NCBI RefSeq assembly: GCF_024349785.1
Contig: NZ_AP018817.1
Span: forward strand, 62,001 to 126,000
From: Sphingomonas bisphenolicum
GTDB taxonomy: Bacteria > Pseudomonadota > Alphaproteobacteria > Sphingomonadales > Sphingomonadaceae
Direction of reading: 5' to 3'
Length of the DNA: 64,000 nt
Below, piece after piece: positions 1 to 10,516 of this stretch. The notes below the pieces were generated by a model, which searched no databases, was not told the DNA's origin, and saw nothing but the letters and a program-made list of their open reading frames with translations. Position numbers and translations under genes: made by a program. Within the stretch, counting starts at the first letter, position 1. Every line of letters begins with the position of its first letter.

Positions 1-1219
1 TGCCGGACACCGCGACGCTATAGCCGCGCGCCTGCAACCCTGCGCGCAGCATGTCGACCGTTCCGTCGAAGCTGACCTGCATCACCGACGTCCCGCCCAG
101 CGCCAGGCTGCTTGTATTGGCGGTGCGCACGCCGGGGATCGACCGCACCGTCGATTCGCCGGCGCCGATCGACCCGACGTCAGGCGTGTCGAACTGAATC
201 GAAAAGCTCGTGCCGCTGGACGCCACGCTCGGCAGTTCCACCGCCTCGACCGGCGCCTCGACCGCATTCTCGATTTCCAGCGCGGCCGGATCGACCGGCT
301 CCTCGATGATGAGCGACGGGTCAGGCCGCAGGCGGCCGTCGTTGAGCGCCCGGATATAGAGTTCGTCGATCCGCCGTGCGCCCTCGTCCATCATCTTGGG
401 CAAGCCGCTGTCGTTGGACGCGCGCAGCGTCACGCTGCCGATCAGGCTGTTGTCGGGGCCGTAGCGCGCGGTGAAGGTGCCGGTCACCGGCCCGCCGGGA
501 TAGGCCCGGTCGAGCCGCGCGATCGGGATCACCACATCGGCGGCGCCATATTGGTCGAGCAGCACGCGCCACCACAAGCGCCCGCGCCGCCCGGTCTGGC
601 CAGCGTTCAGCAGTATGGGATCGGCGATCGATCCGGCCACCCGGACATAGTCGATCGCGCTGTCGCCGGTGCGGTATCGCGCCCAGGCCTTCTGCCATTC
701 GTTGGTGCGTTCATAGGATACGGCCGATCCGCCGTCCCACAGCACCGGGATCACCAGCAGCGGCGGCGATCGCATCACATTGCCCGACACGCCCAGCACC
801 GCGCCCGTCCGCGCGCGGTCGAACAAGATGCCCAGCGTCGCGACATAGCGGGTCGGCCCGGCCTGCTCATAATCGATCTCGATGCCGGAGATCATCGCCT
901 CAAGCTGCGAATCGGACAAAGCCGGCGCGCCGCCACCGCCATGGGTGCGGGTCCACAGCATCCGCCACGCCTGTCGCTGCGCCATGCGCCAGCCGGCATA
1001 GCGGGCGCTGTCGGCATCCTTGGCGAACACGTCCACCTTGACCCCGCGCACCTCGAAATCGCCGCCGCTGGCGATCGGCGGCACGCCGCGCTCGCCTTCC
1101 ATCTGCGCGAACAGGGCCGCTGCGGCCAGGCCCAATGCGATGGCGATCGCAATCTGGACGGGCCGCGAGAGCAGGCGCAACAGGGCTGCGGGGCGGGAAA
1201 TGGTCTGGCTCAGGCTCAC
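1..1219 (-). CDS. DUF2066-like membrane-anchored protein (3' end cut by window)
   Basis: Partial gene: 406 residues are visible and the C-terminus lies beyond the left edge. A GTG at 1219 is the likely start; it is followed by a basic stretch and one hydrophobic helix (about residues 21-39), so the product is probably anchored in the inner membrane with the rest in the periplasm. The body (motifs [13 protein letters not shown], then [19 protein letters not shown]) resembles the DUF2066 family, recalled as lying next to purM in sphingomonads. The far end ([19 protein letters not shown]) looks like a small ferredoxin-like or heavy-metal-associated-like fold. It is divergent from purM across 133 bases. 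Function is unknown; the family call is from memory. Confidence 0.6.
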   Translation of the reverse strand, partial: MSLSQTISRPAALLRLLSRPVQIAIAIALGLAAAALFAQMEGERGVPPIASGGDFEVRGVKVDVFAKDADSARYAGWRMAQRQAWRMLWTRTHGGGGAPALSDSQLEAMISGIEIDYEQAGPTRYVATLGILFDRARTGAVLGVSGNVMRSPPLLVIPVLWDGGSAVSYERTNEWQKAWARYRTGDSAIDYVRVAGSIADPILLNAGQTGRRGRLWWRVLLDQYGAADVVIPIARLDRAYPGGPVTGTFTARYGPDNSLIGSVTLRASNDSGLPKMMDEGARRIDELYIRALNDGRLRPDPSLIIEEPVDPAALEIENAVEAPVEAVELPSVASSGTSFSIQFDTPDVGSIGAGESTVRSIPGVRTANTSSLALGGTSVMQVSFDGTVDMLRAGLQARGYSVAVSG

Positions 1220-1352
1220 GCGCGCCCTTTTGGCGACAATTGCCCGCCATGCCAAGCGGCAACGCGAGACTTATCCCCACCTCCATGCCAGAAGATATGC
1301 CCTTTACATCGAAGGTTCCGTTTTCCGCGCCTTTGCTCTAGGGGCCGGAACT

Positions 1353-2447
1353 ATGAGCGAGAACGAATCCTACAGCTACGCCAAGGCCGGCGTCGACATC
1401 GCCGCGGGCAACGCCCTTGTCCGCGCCATCGCCCCCCTGGCCAAGGCCACCCGCCGCCCCGGCGCCGACGCCGAACTGGGCGGCTTCGGCGGCTTTTTCG
1501 ATCTCAAGGCTGCGGGCTATGACGATCCCCTGCTGGTCGCCGCCAATGACGGCGTGGGCACCAAGCTGAAGCTCGCGATCGACCATGACCGCCATGACGG
1601 CGTCGGCATCGACCTGGTCGCCATGTGCGCCAACGACCTGATCGTGCAGGGCGCCGAGCCCCTGTTCTTCCTTGACTATTACGCCACCGGCAAGCTGGAG
1701 AGCGGCGTCGCCGAGCGCGTTATCGCCGGCATCGCGCAGGGGTGCCGCATGGCCGGCTGCGCGCTGATCGGCGGCGAAACCGCCGAAATGCCGGGCATGT
1801 ACGGTCCGGGCGACTATGATCTCGCCGGCTTCTGCGTCGGCGCGGTCGAACGCGCCAAGGCGCTGACCGGCAACAAGGTGACGGCCGGCGACGTCCTGAT
1901 CGGCCTCGCCTCTTCCGGCGTCCACTCCAACGGCTTCTCGCTGGTCCGCCGCCTCGCCTCCGACAAGGGCTGGCGGCTGGATCGCCCGGCGATCTTTGAT
2001 CAGGACATATTGCTGATCGACGCGCTGATGGCGCCGACGAAAATCTATGTGAAGAGCCTGCTGCCGCTGGTCCGCGCCGGCATGATCCACGCCCTCGCCC
2101 ATATCACCGGCGGCGGCCTGCTCGAAAATATCCCTCGCGTCCTGCCCGATGGCTGCCACGCCACGGTCGACGCCGACGCCTGGGAACAGCCGCGCCTGAT
2201 GGCCTTCCTCCAGGCGCAGGGCCATATCGAGCCGGAAGAAATGGCGCGCACCTTCAACTGCGGCGTCGGCATGGTGCTGGCCGTGGACGAAGCCCATGTC
2301 GCCGCCGTCACCAAGGCGCTGGAGGATGCAGGCGAAACCGTCTTCCGCATCGGCGCGGTGAACGAAGGCGAAAAGGGCTGCACCGTCAAGGGCAGCACGG
2401 AAACCTGGAGCGCCAAGGCCGACTGGTCGGCGACGCATCTGGGCTGA
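1353..2447 (+). CDS. purM: Phosphoribosylformylglycinamidine cyclo-ligase (AIR synthase)
   Basis: Cytosolic purine synthesis enzyme: closes FGAM to aminoimidazole ribotide using ATP. The 364 residues match the usual family length. Diagnostic stretches are GGFGGFFDL near residue 43, [10 protein letters not shown] near 67, [11 protein letters not shown] and [13 protein letters not shown], all typical of PurM ATP and substrate loops. ATG 1353 was chosen because it begins the conserved N-terminus ([11 protein letters not shown]); the frame is open further upstream but that region overlaps the opposite-strand gene. purN follows after 42 bases, so the two are probably co-transcribed. Confidence 0.97.
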   Translation: MSENESYSYAKAGVDIAAGNALVRAIAPLAKATRRPGADAELGGFGGFFDLKAAGYDDPLLVAANDGVGTKLKLAIDHDRHDGVGIDLVAMCANDLIVQGAEPLFFLDYYATGKLESGVAERVIAGIAQGCRMAGCALIGGETAEMPGMYGPGDYDLAGFCVGAVERAKALTGNKVTAGDVLIGLASSGVHSNGFSLVRRLASDKGWRLDRPAIFDQDILLIDALMAPTKIYVKSLLPLVRAGMIHALAHITGGGLLENIPRVLPDGCHATVDADAWEQPRLMAFLQAQGHIEPEEMARTFNCGVGMVLAVDEAHVAAVTKALEDAGETVFRIGAVNEGEKGCTVKGSTETWSAKADWSATHLG

Positions 2448-2456
2448 TCTAATAAT

Positions 2457-2489
2457 CCCCCTCCCTTCAGGGAGGGGTTAGGGGAGGGC
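2457..2489. repeat. C/G-rich palindrome between purM and purN
   Basis: A palindrome with arms CCCCTCCC and GGGAGGGG around TTCA is followed by GGTTAGGGGAGGG. The same design recurs at 25054-25075 after the GH3 gene. The distal GGGGAGGG sits directly before the purN ATG and probably serves as its ribosome binding site, so the repeat may influence purN translation. Confidence 0.6.
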
Positions 2490-3449
2490 ATGTCGGATAT
2501 GCACAAAGCAAAAGTCGGCGTCCTGATTTCCGGCCGCGGCTCCAACATGGCGGCCCTGCTCTATGCCGCCAAGGCGCCCGACTGCCCCTATGAGATCGTC
2601 CTGGTCGCCGCCAACGATCCGCAAGCCCCCGGCCTGACCCTCGCCGCCGCAGAGGGCATCCCCACCTTCGGCCAGAGCCACAAAGGCCTCAAACGCGCCG
2701 AATTCGACCAGATCATCGACGCGCAACTTCGCGCGGCGGGCGTCCATTATGTCGCGCTCGCCGGTTACATGCGCCTCCTGTCCCCCGCGTTCGTCGCTGG
2801 CTGGGACAACCGGATGCTCAACATCCACCCCAGCCTGCTGCCCAAATATAAGGGCCTCGACACCCACCGACGCGCGATCGACGCAGGCGACAGCCATGCC
2901 GGCTGCTCGGTCCATATCGTCACGGCCGAACTGGACGACGGCCCAGTGCTGGGCCAGACACCGGTGGCGATCCTGCCCGGCGACACGCAAGACAGCCTCG
3001 CCGCCCGCATCCTCATCGCGGAGCATCAGCTCTACTCCCGCACCCTTGCCGACTTCGTCACCCGCGAACGCCAGCCCGACTGGCTGCTGGGCAAGGTGCG
3101 CGAAGCCGCGCTCGCCCTGCCGCAGGCGGACGAGATCGTCTCGCACGGCATGCCCTGTTTCGGCGTCGTGAAGGGCAAGAAGTTCGCCTATTTCACCCGC
3201 GACCATCATGGCGACGGAATCATCGCCGTGCTGGTGAAGACCACCGCGCCGGAAGAACAGGCGACGCTGATGGAAGCCGACCCGGAACGCTATTACCGCC
3301 CCGCCTATTTCGGCACCGAATGGGTCGGCATCCGCCTCGACCTGGGCGACACCGACTGGGATCATATCGCCGAACGCCTCCGCGCAAGCTGGCGCCAGAT
3401 CGCACCGAAGAAGCTGCTGGGCCTGATGGATATCGCGGACGAGTTTTGA
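2490..3449 (+). CDS. purN: Phosphoribosylglycinamide formyltransferase fused to a YjbR/MmcQ-like domain
   Basis: The N-terminal part (about residues 8-195) is a GAR transformylase: it moves formyl from 10-formyl-tetrahydrofolate to GAR in purine synthesis. The catalytic triad is recognisable as Asn111, His113 (NIHPSLLP) and Asp149 (AELDDGP), and the phosphate loop GRGSN is at 15-19. Known PurN proteins end near residue 200-215; here about 110 extra residues follow. That tail (SHGMPCFGVVKGKKFAYF, then FGTEWVGIRLDL and a terminal helix) looks like the YjbR/MmcQ DNA-binding-like fold. The fusion is read straight from one open frame; the tail's role is unknown. ATG 2499 is an alternative start. 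Confidence 0.93.
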   Translation: MSDMHKAKVGVLISGRGSNMAALLYAAKAPDCPYEIVLVAANDPQAPGLTLAAAEGIPTFGQSHKGLKRAEFDQIIDAQLRAAGVHYVALAGYMRLLSPAFVAGWDNRMLNIHPSLLPKYKGLDTHRRAIDAGDSHAGCSVHIVTAELDDGPVLGQTPVAILPGDTQDSLAARILIAEHQLYSRTLADFVTRERQPDWLLGKVREAALALPQADEIVSHGMPCFGVVKGKKFAYFTRDHHGDGIIAVLVKTTAPEEQATLMEADPERYYRPAYFGTEWVGIRLDLGDTDWDHIAERLRASWRQIAPKKLLGLMDIADEF

Positions 3450-3491
3450 TCCTCTTCCTTTTGCCGGCTTCGATCCCCATAGAGTTGAGCC

Positions 3492-4421
3492 ATGACCGAC
3501 AGCCCTGCCCCCGCCGCCATCCAGATCCGCAACCTCACCAAAGTCTATAAGGGCGGCAAGCGCGCACTCGACGGGATCGACCTGTCCATCCCGCGCGGAC
3601 AGATTTACGGCCTGCTCGGCCCCAATGGCGCGGGCAAGTCGACCACGATCAATATTCTGGCCGGCATGGTGAACAAGACGGCGGGCGACGTCAGCATCTG
3701 GGGCTTCGACATCGACGCGCACCCGCGCAATGCGAAGAACAGCATCGGCATCGTGCCGCAGGAGATCGTCTTCGACCCCTTCTTCACCCCGTTCGAAACG
3801 CTGGAAAATCAGGCCGGCTTCTACGGCGTGCCCAAGGACCGCCGCCGCACGATGGAATTGCTGCGCGCGGTGCATCTGGACGACAAGGCCCATGCCTATG
3901 CCCGCACGCTGTCGGGCGGCATGAAGCGCCGCCTGCTGGTGGCCAAGGCGATGGTGCATAGCCCGCCGATCCTGGTGCTGGACGAGCCGACCGCGGGCGT
4001 GGACGTGCAATTGCGCCAGCAACTGTGGGCCTATGTCCGCGAATTGAACGCGCTGGGCGTGACGATCGTGCTGACCACCCATTATCTGGAAGAAGCCGAG
4101 CAATTGTGCGACCGCATCGGCATCATCAACCATGGCAAGGTCATCACCGACAAGCCGACCCGCGAGCTGATCGCCATGGCGCAGGAAAAGGTGGTGCAGG
4201 TGACGGTCGACCGCGACCTGACCGCCGCGCCGCAGGCCCCCTGTTTCGAAAAGGTCGAACTGTCGGGCGACCGCACCCTGACCATCACCTATATGAAGGA
4301 CCGCGCCAATGCCGGCCAGGTGCTGAGCGCGGTGCAGGCCAGCGGCCTCGCCATCGTCGACGTGGTCACGCGCGACCCGGACCTGGAGGATGTCTTCCTC
4401 AACCTGACGGCGGCCGCTTAG
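3492..4421 (+). CDS. ABC transporter ATP-binding protein (YadG-type), no permease beside it
   Basis: A single nucleotide-binding domain of 309 residues. Walker [10 protein letters not shown] is at 43-51, the signature LSGGMKRR at 140-147, and Walker B LVLDEP with the catalytic Glu near 165. The C-terminal 80 residues ([13 protein letters not shown] to EDVFLNLTA) form the extension typical of exporter ATPases of the YadG/DrrA type. Such proteins normally pair with an ABC-2 permease gene, but the neighbours are purN and nadB, so the partner must be encoded elsewhere. Substrate cannot be inferred. Confidence 0.88.
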   Translation: MTDSPAPAAIQIRNLTKVYKGGKRALDGIDLSIPRGQIYGLLGPNGAGKSTTINILAGMVNKTAGDVSIWGFDIDAHPRNAKNSIGIVPQEIVFDPFFTPFETLENQAGFYGVPKDRRRTMELLRAVHLDDKAHAYARTLSGGMKRRLLVAKAMVHSPPILVLDEPTAGVDVQLRQQLWAYVRELNALGVTIVLTTHYLEEAEQLCDRIGIINHGKVITDKPTRELIAMAQEKVVQVTVDRDLTAAPQAPCFEKVELSGDRTLTITYMKDRANAGQVLSAVQASGLAIVDVVTRDPDLEDVFLNLTAAA

Positions 4422-4431
4422 AAACTTTCTC

Positions 4432-4532
4432 CGTTCGGGCCGAGCTTGTCGAAGCCCTCGCCTGAGCGTAGCGAAGGCAAAACCTCACTCCGTTCGGTCG
4501 AACCCTTCGGCTTCGCTCAGGGCAAACGGTAA
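4432..4532. repeat. Sphingomonad-type REP palindrome (double copy)
   Basis: Two abutting units, one starting GTTCGGGCCGAGCTTGTCG and one ending CGGCTTCGCTCAGGGC, fill the gap before nadB. They pair as an imperfect long hairpin. A closely similar unit lies at 60989-61082 in front of the XpaC-like gene. The motif is one recalled as dispersed in sphingomonad genomes; mobility and role are unknown. Confidence 0.7.
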
Positions 4533-4551
4533 AAGAGCATGTAGGACGACG

Positions 4552-6156
4552 ATGACCACCACCACCCACGACGTCATCATCATCGGTTCCGGCGCGGCCG
4601 GGCTGACGGCCGCCATCAACCTCGCGCAGGACCGCAAGGTGCTGGTGCTGGCCAAGGGCGCGCTCGATGGTGGCTCCACCAACTGGGCGCAGGGCGGTAT
4701 CGCCGCCGTACTCGACGCGGGTGACAGTTTCGAGGCGCATGTCGAGGATACGATGGTCGCGGGCGCAGGCCTGAACGATCGCGCCACCGTCGAATTCGTC
4801 GTCTCCCAGGCCCCCGCCGCGATCGAGCGGCTCGCCGACCTCGGCGTCCCCTTCAACGGTGGCGAAGCCTTTGGCAAGCGCTGGGATCTGACGCGCGAGG
4901 GCGGCCACAGTCATCGCCGCATCGTCCATGTCGACGACGCCACCGGCCATGCCGTACAGATCGCGCTCTTGAAGGCCGCCCGCGCCAATCCCAACATCAC
5001 CTTGGTTGAGGATCTGATCGCGATCGACCTCATCACCTCCCGCCATGGCGAACGCTATTCGGGGGACGGCCATGTCTGGGGCGTCTACGCCTTCAACAAG
5101 AAGACCAAGCGGGTGGATGCGCTGCTCGGCAAGGCGACGATCCTGTGCACCGGCGGCGCGGGCCGCACCTATCTCTTTTCCACCGCGCCGCGGGGCGCGA
5201 CCGGCGACGGCATCGCCATGGCCTGGCGCGCGGGCTGCCGCGTGTCGAACATGGAGATGAACCAGTTCCACCCGACCTGCCTCTATAATCTGGAGATCAA
5301 GAATTTCCTGATTACAGAAGCCGTGCGCGGCGAAGGCGGCCACCTCAAGCTTCCCCCCGGCGTGCCGGGCGGCGGCGAGCGCTTCATGCCCCGCTTCGAC
5401 CCGCGTGAGGAACTGGCCCCGCGCGACATCGTCGCCCGCGCCATCGACCATGAGATCAAGCGCCTCGGCCTCGACTATGTCCATCTCGACATCAGCCATA
5501 AAGACCCGGCGTTCGTCCGGCATCATTTCCCGACCATCTACGCCCGCCTGCTGGACCTCGACATCGACATCACCAAGGAGCCGATCCCGGTCGTGCCCGC
5601 CCAACATTATACCTGCGGCGGCGTGGTGATCGACCTCGACGGCCGCACCGACCTGCCCGGCCTCTATGCGGCGGGCGAAGTCACCGAAAGCGGCCTGCAC
5701 GGCGCCAACCGCCTCGCCTCCAACTCGCTGCTCGAATGTTTCGTCTTCGGCGAGGCGGCGGCGAAACATATCCGCGCCCATTGGGACGAGCTGCCCGCCC
5801 CGCCGCCGATCCGGCCCTGGGACGAAAGCCGCGTCACCAACAGCGACGAAGAGGTTATCGTCCAGCATAACTGGAAGGAAATCCGCCGCTTCATGTGGGA
5901 CTATGTCGGCATCGTCCGCACCACCAAGCGGCTGGAGCGCGCACAGCATCGTGTCGCCCTGCTGGCGCAGGAAGTGGACGATTATTACGGCAATTTCCGC
6001 GTCACACCCGACCTGATCGAACTGCGCAACCTGCTGGAGGTCGCGCGGCTGATCGTCCGCTCCGCCCTCCACCGAAAGGAAAGCCGCGGCCTGCACTATA
6101 CGCTCGACTATCCCGAAACCTTGGCAGAAGCGGTCGACACGGTATTGGCGCCTTAA
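4552..6156 (+). CDS. nadB: L-aspartate oxidase
   Basis: Flavoenzyme that oxidises L-aspartate to iminoaspartate, the first step of de novo NAD synthesis. The 534 residues match the family. The FAD dinucleotide fold is [12 protein letters not shown] at about residues 9-20; NWAQGGIAA follows, and the covariant fumarate-reductase-like catalytic region includes [13 protein letters not shown]. Its usual partners nadA and nadC are not adjacent. The gene is monocistronic here: it follows a repeat-filled gap and its stop overlaps the stop of the convergent hydrolase by four bases. Confidence 0.96.
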   Translation: MTTTTHDVIIIGSGAAGLTAAINLAQDRKVLVLAKGALDGGSTNWAQGGIAAVLDAGDSFEAHVEDTMVAGAGLNDRATVEFVVSQAPAAIERLADLGVPFNGGEAFGKRWDLTREGGHSHRRIVHVDDATGHAVQIALLKAARANPNITLVEDLIAIDLITSRHGERYSGDGHVWGVYAFNKKTKRVDALLGKATILCTGGAGRTYLFSTAPRGATGDGIAMAWRAGCRVSNMEMNQFHPTCLYNLEIKNFLITEAVRGEGGHLKLPPGVPGGGERFMPRFDPREELAPRDIVARAIDHEIKRLGLDYVHLDISHKDPAFVRHHFPTIYARLLDLDIDITKEPIPVVPAQHYTCGGVVIDLDGRTDLPGLYAAGEVTESGLHGANRLASNSLLECFVFGEAAAKHIRAHWDELPAPPPIRPWDESRVTNSDEEVIVQHNWKEIRRFMWDYVGIVRTTKRLERAQHRVALLAQEVDDYYGNFRVTPDLIELRNLLEVARLIVRSALHRKESRGLHYTLDYPETLAEAVDTVLAP

Positions 6157-6992
6157 CTCAAGAAATCCTTCAATACCGCATTGAAGCGCGCCGGCTGGTC
6201 GCCCATCACCATATGGCCGCTCGGCCCGATCGCTTTCAGCAAAGTGGCTTTGCGCGGCGCATAGGCGGCGCGGAAGCGGCTGGCGATGGCGGCGGCCTGC
6301 CCGGCGTCGCTACCCACGGCATAGACCACCTCCAGCGGCGCGGCGAGCCGCGGCAATTGGGGCGCAAGGTCGATATTGGCCAGGTCGCGCAGCGCATTGG
6401 CGATGACATCGGGGTCGCTGCCCCTGGCGCCGGGCGTCTGCGCGACCATCTGCGCCAGATAGCGTCGTCCCGCCAGCGTGCCGGTCAGATAGCCGCTGAG
6501 CTGGTCGGCCAGAAAGCCCATGCCGCTGGCCGTGCCGCCCACCATCGCCGCGCCGGCGGGCAGCATATCGACCACCATCACCCGGTTCGCCAACCCCTTC
6601 AGGCCCAGCAGCATCGCCAGCGTGCCGCCCATGCTATGGCCGACGATCGCCGGCCGCTTCAGCCCGGCCGCGGCGATATAACGCGCGATCTCGTCCGCGA
6701 TCGGCTGGAGCAGCCCGCCGCTGGCATTGGCCTCCGCGGCCAAGCCGGCAAAACCGCGTACATGGACCAGATGATAGCGATAGCCCGGCACCCCGCCCAG
6801 CACCCCGTTCCAGATGCCGGGACCGCTGGCCAGGCCGGGGATCAGGACGACATCGCCCCCTTCCCCGCGGATATTCATGGCGATCCGGCGTGATGCGAAG
6901 GGCGCGGCCTGCGCCACCCCGCTCCACAAAGCACCGCCTGTCGCCAGCGCGCCCAACATCAGCGCGCGCCTGTCCATCCTTGTATCGATCAT
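6153..6992 (-). CDS. Secreted alpha/beta hydrolase
   Basis: A 279-residue alpha/beta-hydrolase fold enzyme with an export signal ([15 protein letters not shown], then AAP), possibly of the twin-arginine type. The nucleophile elbow GHSMGG places Ser120; a later GSDAG and [10 protein letters not shown] supply a plausible Asp and His. ATG 6992 is preferred because AAGGCGG lies just upstream; the frame is open 25 codons further. Substrate is not evident: esterase, lipase or lactonase are all possible. It is divergent from the beta-lactamase-like lipoprotein gene. Confidence 0.82.
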   Translation of the reverse strand: MIDTRMDRRALMLGALATGGALWSGVAQAAPFASRRIAMNIRGEGGDVVLIPGLASGPGIWNGVLGGVPGYRYHLVHVRGFAGLAAEANASGGLLQPIADEIARYIAAAGLKRPAIVGHSMGGTLAMLLGLKGLANRVMVVDMLPAGAAMVGGTASGMGFLADQLSGYLTGTLAGRRYLAQMVAQTPGARGSDPDVIANALRDLANIDLAPQLPRLAAPLEVVYAVGSDAGQAAAIASRFRAAYAPRKATLLKAIGPSGHMVMGDQPARFNAVLKDFLS

Positions 6993-7164
6993 GCCGCCTT
7001 CTTGCCCGTCCGGCCCTGAACCGCAACTGAGCGATAGCGTGTCCCGGCAAGCGGTTGCATCGTTCATCCTCCTTACATCGCATTTGTGGAATCATTCGTC
7101 GCATGGGTCTTGCCGGGCGACCGGCGTCCCGCCCCTATGACGCCAAGAGAGTGCGGGGACGCTA

Positions 7165-8301
7165 ATGACATTGCATAAAAACCGGGGCGGTTCTGCGCGC
7201 CTGGTCCTGTTGATCGCGGCGCTGTCGGCCTGTGTGAGCGCGCCGGAGCCGCCACGCGCGCAGGCCGCTGCCGCCGTGCCGCAAAAACCGCAACCCACCA
7301 CCAACACATGGCCGATCCGGCCGGTCGCCAACCCGCCGCTGCCCTATCGCGACATCGACCAGAATGAAGCGCCGCCCCCGGCGCTGGTCAGCGTCGTGCG
7401 CAACCTCGGCCAAAGCTTCCATGGCAAGGTGGGCATCGCCGTGCGCCGCATCGGCGCGGACTGGACCGTGGCGTGGAACGGCACGTCGCTGTTCCCGCAA
7501 CAGAGCGTATCGAAGCTCTGGGTATCGATGACCTTCCTCGACGCGGTGGATCGCGGCAAGCTGCGCATCACCGACACGACCACCATCACCCGCAACGACC
7601 TGACCCTGTTCCACCAGCCGAGCGCGGCGCTGGTGGCGCAGAATGACGGCTGGACCACCAGCTATTCCGACCTGATGCGCCGCGCGATGACGCAGAGCGA
7701 CAATACCGCCAACGACACGCTGCTGCGCGCGGTCGGCGGGCCGGAGGCGGTGCGCAGCTATCTGGCGCGGCGGATGATCAAGGATATTCGCTTCGGCCCC
7801 GGCGAACGGCTGCTGCAATCGGCGACCGCGGGTCTGGACTGGCGGCAGGATTATTCGATCGGCCGCAATTTCTATGCCGCCCGCAACAAGCTGCCCATGT
7901 CGGTGCGGGTGAAAGCGCTCGACAATTATCTCGCCAGCCCGCCCGACGGCGCGGCTCCCTCCTCGATCGTGCAGGCGCTCGCGAAGCTGAAGGAGAACCA
8001 GATGCTCTCCCCGGCCTCCTCGCGCCTGCTGCTGTCGATCATGTCGGAGGCCAAGACCGGGCCGCAACGGATCAAGGGCGGCGTGCCACCGGGCTGGTCC
8101 TATCTGCACAAGACCGGCACCGGCCAGGATCTTCCGCCCCGTTCGACCGGCTTCAACGATATCGGCATCATGACCGCACCCGACGGCGCCAGCTATGCCG
8201 TGGCGGTGATGATCGGATCGACTACCGTGTCGATCCCCGAACGCTGGGCGCTGATGCAGGCAGTGGCGAAGGCGGTCGCGGCGAACCACGAACCGCGGTA
8301 G
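7165..8301 (+). CDS. Class A beta-lactamase-like serine hydrolase, predicted lipoprotein
   Basis: 378 residues with a lipobox LSAC (Cys23), then a proline-rich linker and a penicillin-binding/beta-lactamase fold. The three hallmark elements are present: SVSK (Ser114, Lys117), SDN (178-180) and KTG (316-318). In true class A enzymes a Glu-containing omega loop (ExxLN) activates deacylation water; no such motif is obvious between SDN and KTG. It may therefore be a peptidoglycan-acting or other serine hydrolase rather than a resistance enzyme. Known: the family is periplasmic. Inferred: substrate. Confidence 0.82.
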   Translation: MTLHKNRGGSARLVLLIAALSACVSAPEPPRAQAAAAVPQKPQPTTNTWPIRPVANPPLPYRDIDQNEAPPPALVSVVRNLGQSFHGKVGIAVRRIGADWTVAWNGTSLFPQQSVSKLWVSMTFLDAVDRGKLRITDTTTITRNDLTLFHQPSAALVAQNDGWTTSYSDLMRRAMTQSDNTANDTLLRAVGGPEAVRSYLARRMIKDIRFGPGERLLQSATAGLDWRQDYSIGRNFYAARNKLPMSVRVKALDNYLASPPDGAAPSSIVQALAKLKENQMLSPASSRLLLSIMSEAKTGPQRIKGGVPPGWSYLHKTGTGQDLPPRSTGFNDIGIMTAPDGASYAVAVMIGSTTVSIPERWALMQAVAKAVAANHEPR

Positions 8302-8310
8302 ATTCCGCCT

Positions 8311-9138
8311 TCAGAAGCGCCGCACCACGCCCAGATAGACTTCGCTGTCGGGGCTGTCCGCGTTCAGCCCGATATTGGCGCCGATATCGAACTGCATGTC
8401 GTCCGACGGCTGCCAGGCGAAGGACAGGCCGCCCAGCGCCTCGGTGGCATGGCCGGCCGGATCGTCGTCGCGCGTCACTTGCGCCTCGATCGCGCCCGAC
8501 ACGCTGTCGCTCAGCGAAAAGCCCAGCCCCGCGACGCTGCCATAGGCGAAGTGACGGCCCGACCGGTCCTCATCCACCGCCGCATCGATTTCCGGGGTCA
8601 GCCCCAGCGAAAAGCCGCCGCCAAGGTCGAAGCTGACCGGCACGATCAGCCCCGCGCCCCAGTCGCCGTCGCCGATCGCCGATCCGCCGGCCGGCAACGA
8701 CACATAGGGCATGATCGCGATTGAAAAGCCTGACCCGTCGGGATTGGACAGGTTCCGGCGCAGCGCCACCTGCACGTCGCCCACCCCGCTATCCTTCTCC
8801 ACCGCACCGCTCGGCCGGTCACGCGTGCGGACATGGCCATAGGCGGTCCAGCCGATCTGCGCTTCCAGATGATCGCCCAGCCCCAGCCGCACCAGCGCGT
8901 CGCCTGCCTGGATCGTGTCAGTCCGGCTCGATGCATCCTTTTCGCGTGTCCAGTCGCCCAGCCCCAGTTCCACCACCACGCGCCCCGTGTCCACGGTGCA
9001 GGCCGGCGTACCCAGACCCGGCCGGTCGGCGCACAGATCGCGCGCATCCTGCGCAAGAGCCACGCCCGACCAGGCGGCGCCTGCCCCCATGATAGCCGTC
9101 ACCGCCGTCCGCATCGTCCGCCGCAGTCGCATCGTCAT
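8311..9138 (-). CDS. Predicted outer-membrane beta-barrel protein
   Basis: 275 residues with a signal peptide (ending GVALAQ) and then a series of alternating hydrophobic strands rich in Gly and aromatic residues, ending in a terminal Phe (YLGVVRRF), the usual outer-membrane insertion signal. The layout resembles the 'transporter' family linked to MetA of phenol degradation (PF13557-like), but no partner catabolic gene is near. Convergent with the lipoprotein gene, ten bases apart. The substrate, if any, is unknown. Confidence 0.7.
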   Translation of the reverse strand: MTMRLRRTMRTAVTAIMGAGAAWSGVALAQDARDLCADRPGLGTPACTVDTGRVVVELGLGDWTREKDASSRTDTIQAGDALVRLGLGDHLEAQIGWTAYGHVRTRDRPSGAVEKDSGVGDVQVALRRNLSNPDGSGFSIAIMPYVSLPAGGSAIGDGDWGAGLIVPVSFDLGGGFSLGLTPEIDAAVDEDRSGRHFAYGSVAGLGFSLSDSVSGAIEAQVTRDDDPAGHATEALGGLSFAWQPSDDMQFDIGANIGLNADSPDSEVYLGVVRRF

Positions 9139-9249
9139 TTCCCCCTCATGCCCCCGCCCTTATGCGCCATGTTACCGGAAATGATGCAGAAATGTTCGAG
9201 CGGTCAGTCAGCAGGGGAATAAGGCGATCCTGGCAGGCGTATAGGGGGC

Positions 9250-10509
9250 ATGACTGCCCTTTTTCCTCCCCCGACCCCGTCCAGCGTCGTCCCGATCCGC
9301 CCGCCATTGCCGGCCGATCGTCGCCCGGCCATCCGCGTCGCGCTGTTCTCCGGCAATTATGACTGCGTGCGCGACGGCGCCAACCGGGCGCTCAACCGGC
9401 TGGTCGGCCATCTCCTGCATCGGGTCGGCGCGCAGGTGCGCATCTATTCGCCCACCGCCCCGCGACCCGCCTTCGCCTCCATCGGCGACATTCGCTCGGT
9501 GCCTTCCCTCAGCCTGCCGGGGCGGCCCGAATATCGCCTCGCCATCGGGCTGACGCGCGGGGTGCGCCGCGACCTCGACGCCTTCGCGCCGGACATCGTC
9601 CATCTGTCCGCCCCCGATCTGCTGGGCCGGCAGGCGCAGAAACATGCGCGCGCGCGTGGCATCCCCGTTATCGCCAGCCTGCACACGCGGTTCGAAACCT
9701 ATCTCGACTATTATCGGCTCGGCTTCCTGCGCGGCGCGATGGAACGCTATCTCGACCGTTTCTATGGCGACGCCGATCACATATTGGCGCCCACCCCGCC
9801 GATCAACGCCGAGATGGCGGCGCGCCACGGCGCGGCGCGCGTGTCGGTGTGGGGACGCGGGATCGACCCGCATCAGTTCGCGCCGACGCTGCGCGATCCC
9901 GCATTGCGCGCCGCACTGGGTTATGACGAACAGGATGTCGTGCCGCTTTTCTTCGGCCGGCTGGTGCTGGAAAAGGGACTCGGCATCTTCGCCGACGCCA
10001 TCGCCGCGATCCGGGCGCGCGGCCATCAGGTCCGCCCCTTGGTCGTCGGCGACGGGCCGGCGCGATCCTGGCTGGCCCAACGCCTGCCCAATGCGACCTT
10101 CATCGGCCATCTGAGCGGCATCGATCTCGGCCGTGCGGTGGCGAGCGCGGACCTGCTCATCAACCCCAGCGTCACCGAAGCCTTCGGCAACGTCAATCTG
10201 GAGGCGATGGCGTCCGGCCTGGCGGTGCTGTCGGCCGATGTGCCCAGCGCCGCCAGCCTGATCGATCAGGGCCGTACCGGCCTGTTGCTGCCCCCCGCCG
10301 ATGTGGACGCCTATGCCGACGCCGCATCGGCGCTGATCGCATCGCCCGCCCGGCTCGCACGGCTGCGGCAGGCCGCTGCTTTGGCCGCCAGCCATCATCG
10401 CTGGGACGATGTGCTGGACGCCGTGGTGTGCGCCTATGCGGCGCTGCTGCCCGATCGTGCCCCGCCGCTCGCGATCGCGCCTTGCCCGGCACGCTCCGGA
10501 ACGGGATAA
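9250..10509 (+). CDS. GT4-family glycosyltransferase
   Basis: A GT-B fold glycosyltransferase of 419 residues. The N-terminal half starts with FSGNYDCVRDGANRALNRL, resembling the acceptor domain of MgtA/SqdX-like enzymes that glycosylate diacylglycerol or related lipids. The C-terminal half has the nucleotide-sugar site with the E-x7-E pattern (TEAFGNVNLEAMASG). It lies directly upstream of an ECF sigma factor gene (7-base gap). Acceptor and sugar are not determined; membrane glycolipid synthesis is a reasonable guess in a sphingomonad. Confidence 0.85.
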   Translation: MTALFPPPTPSSVVPIRPPLPADRRPAIRVALFSGNYDCVRDGANRALNRLVGHLLHRVGAQVRIYSPTAPRPAFASIGDIRSVPSLSLPGRPEYRLAIGLTRGVRRDLDAFAPDIVHLSAPDLLGRQAQKHARARGIPVIASLHTRFETYLDYYRLGFLRGAMERYLDRFYGDADHILAPTPPINAEMAARHGAARVSVWGRGIDPHQFAPTLRDPALRAALGYDEQDVVPLFFGRLVLEKGLGIFADAIAAIRARGHQVRPLVVGDGPARSWLAQRLPNATFIGHLSGIDLGRAVASADLLINPSVTEAFGNVNLEAMASGLAVLSADVPSAASLIDQGRTGLLLPPADVDAYADAASALIASPARLARLRQAAALAASHHRWDDVLDAVVCAYAALLPDRAPPLAIAPCPARSGTG

Positions 10510-10516
10510 GCGAGCG

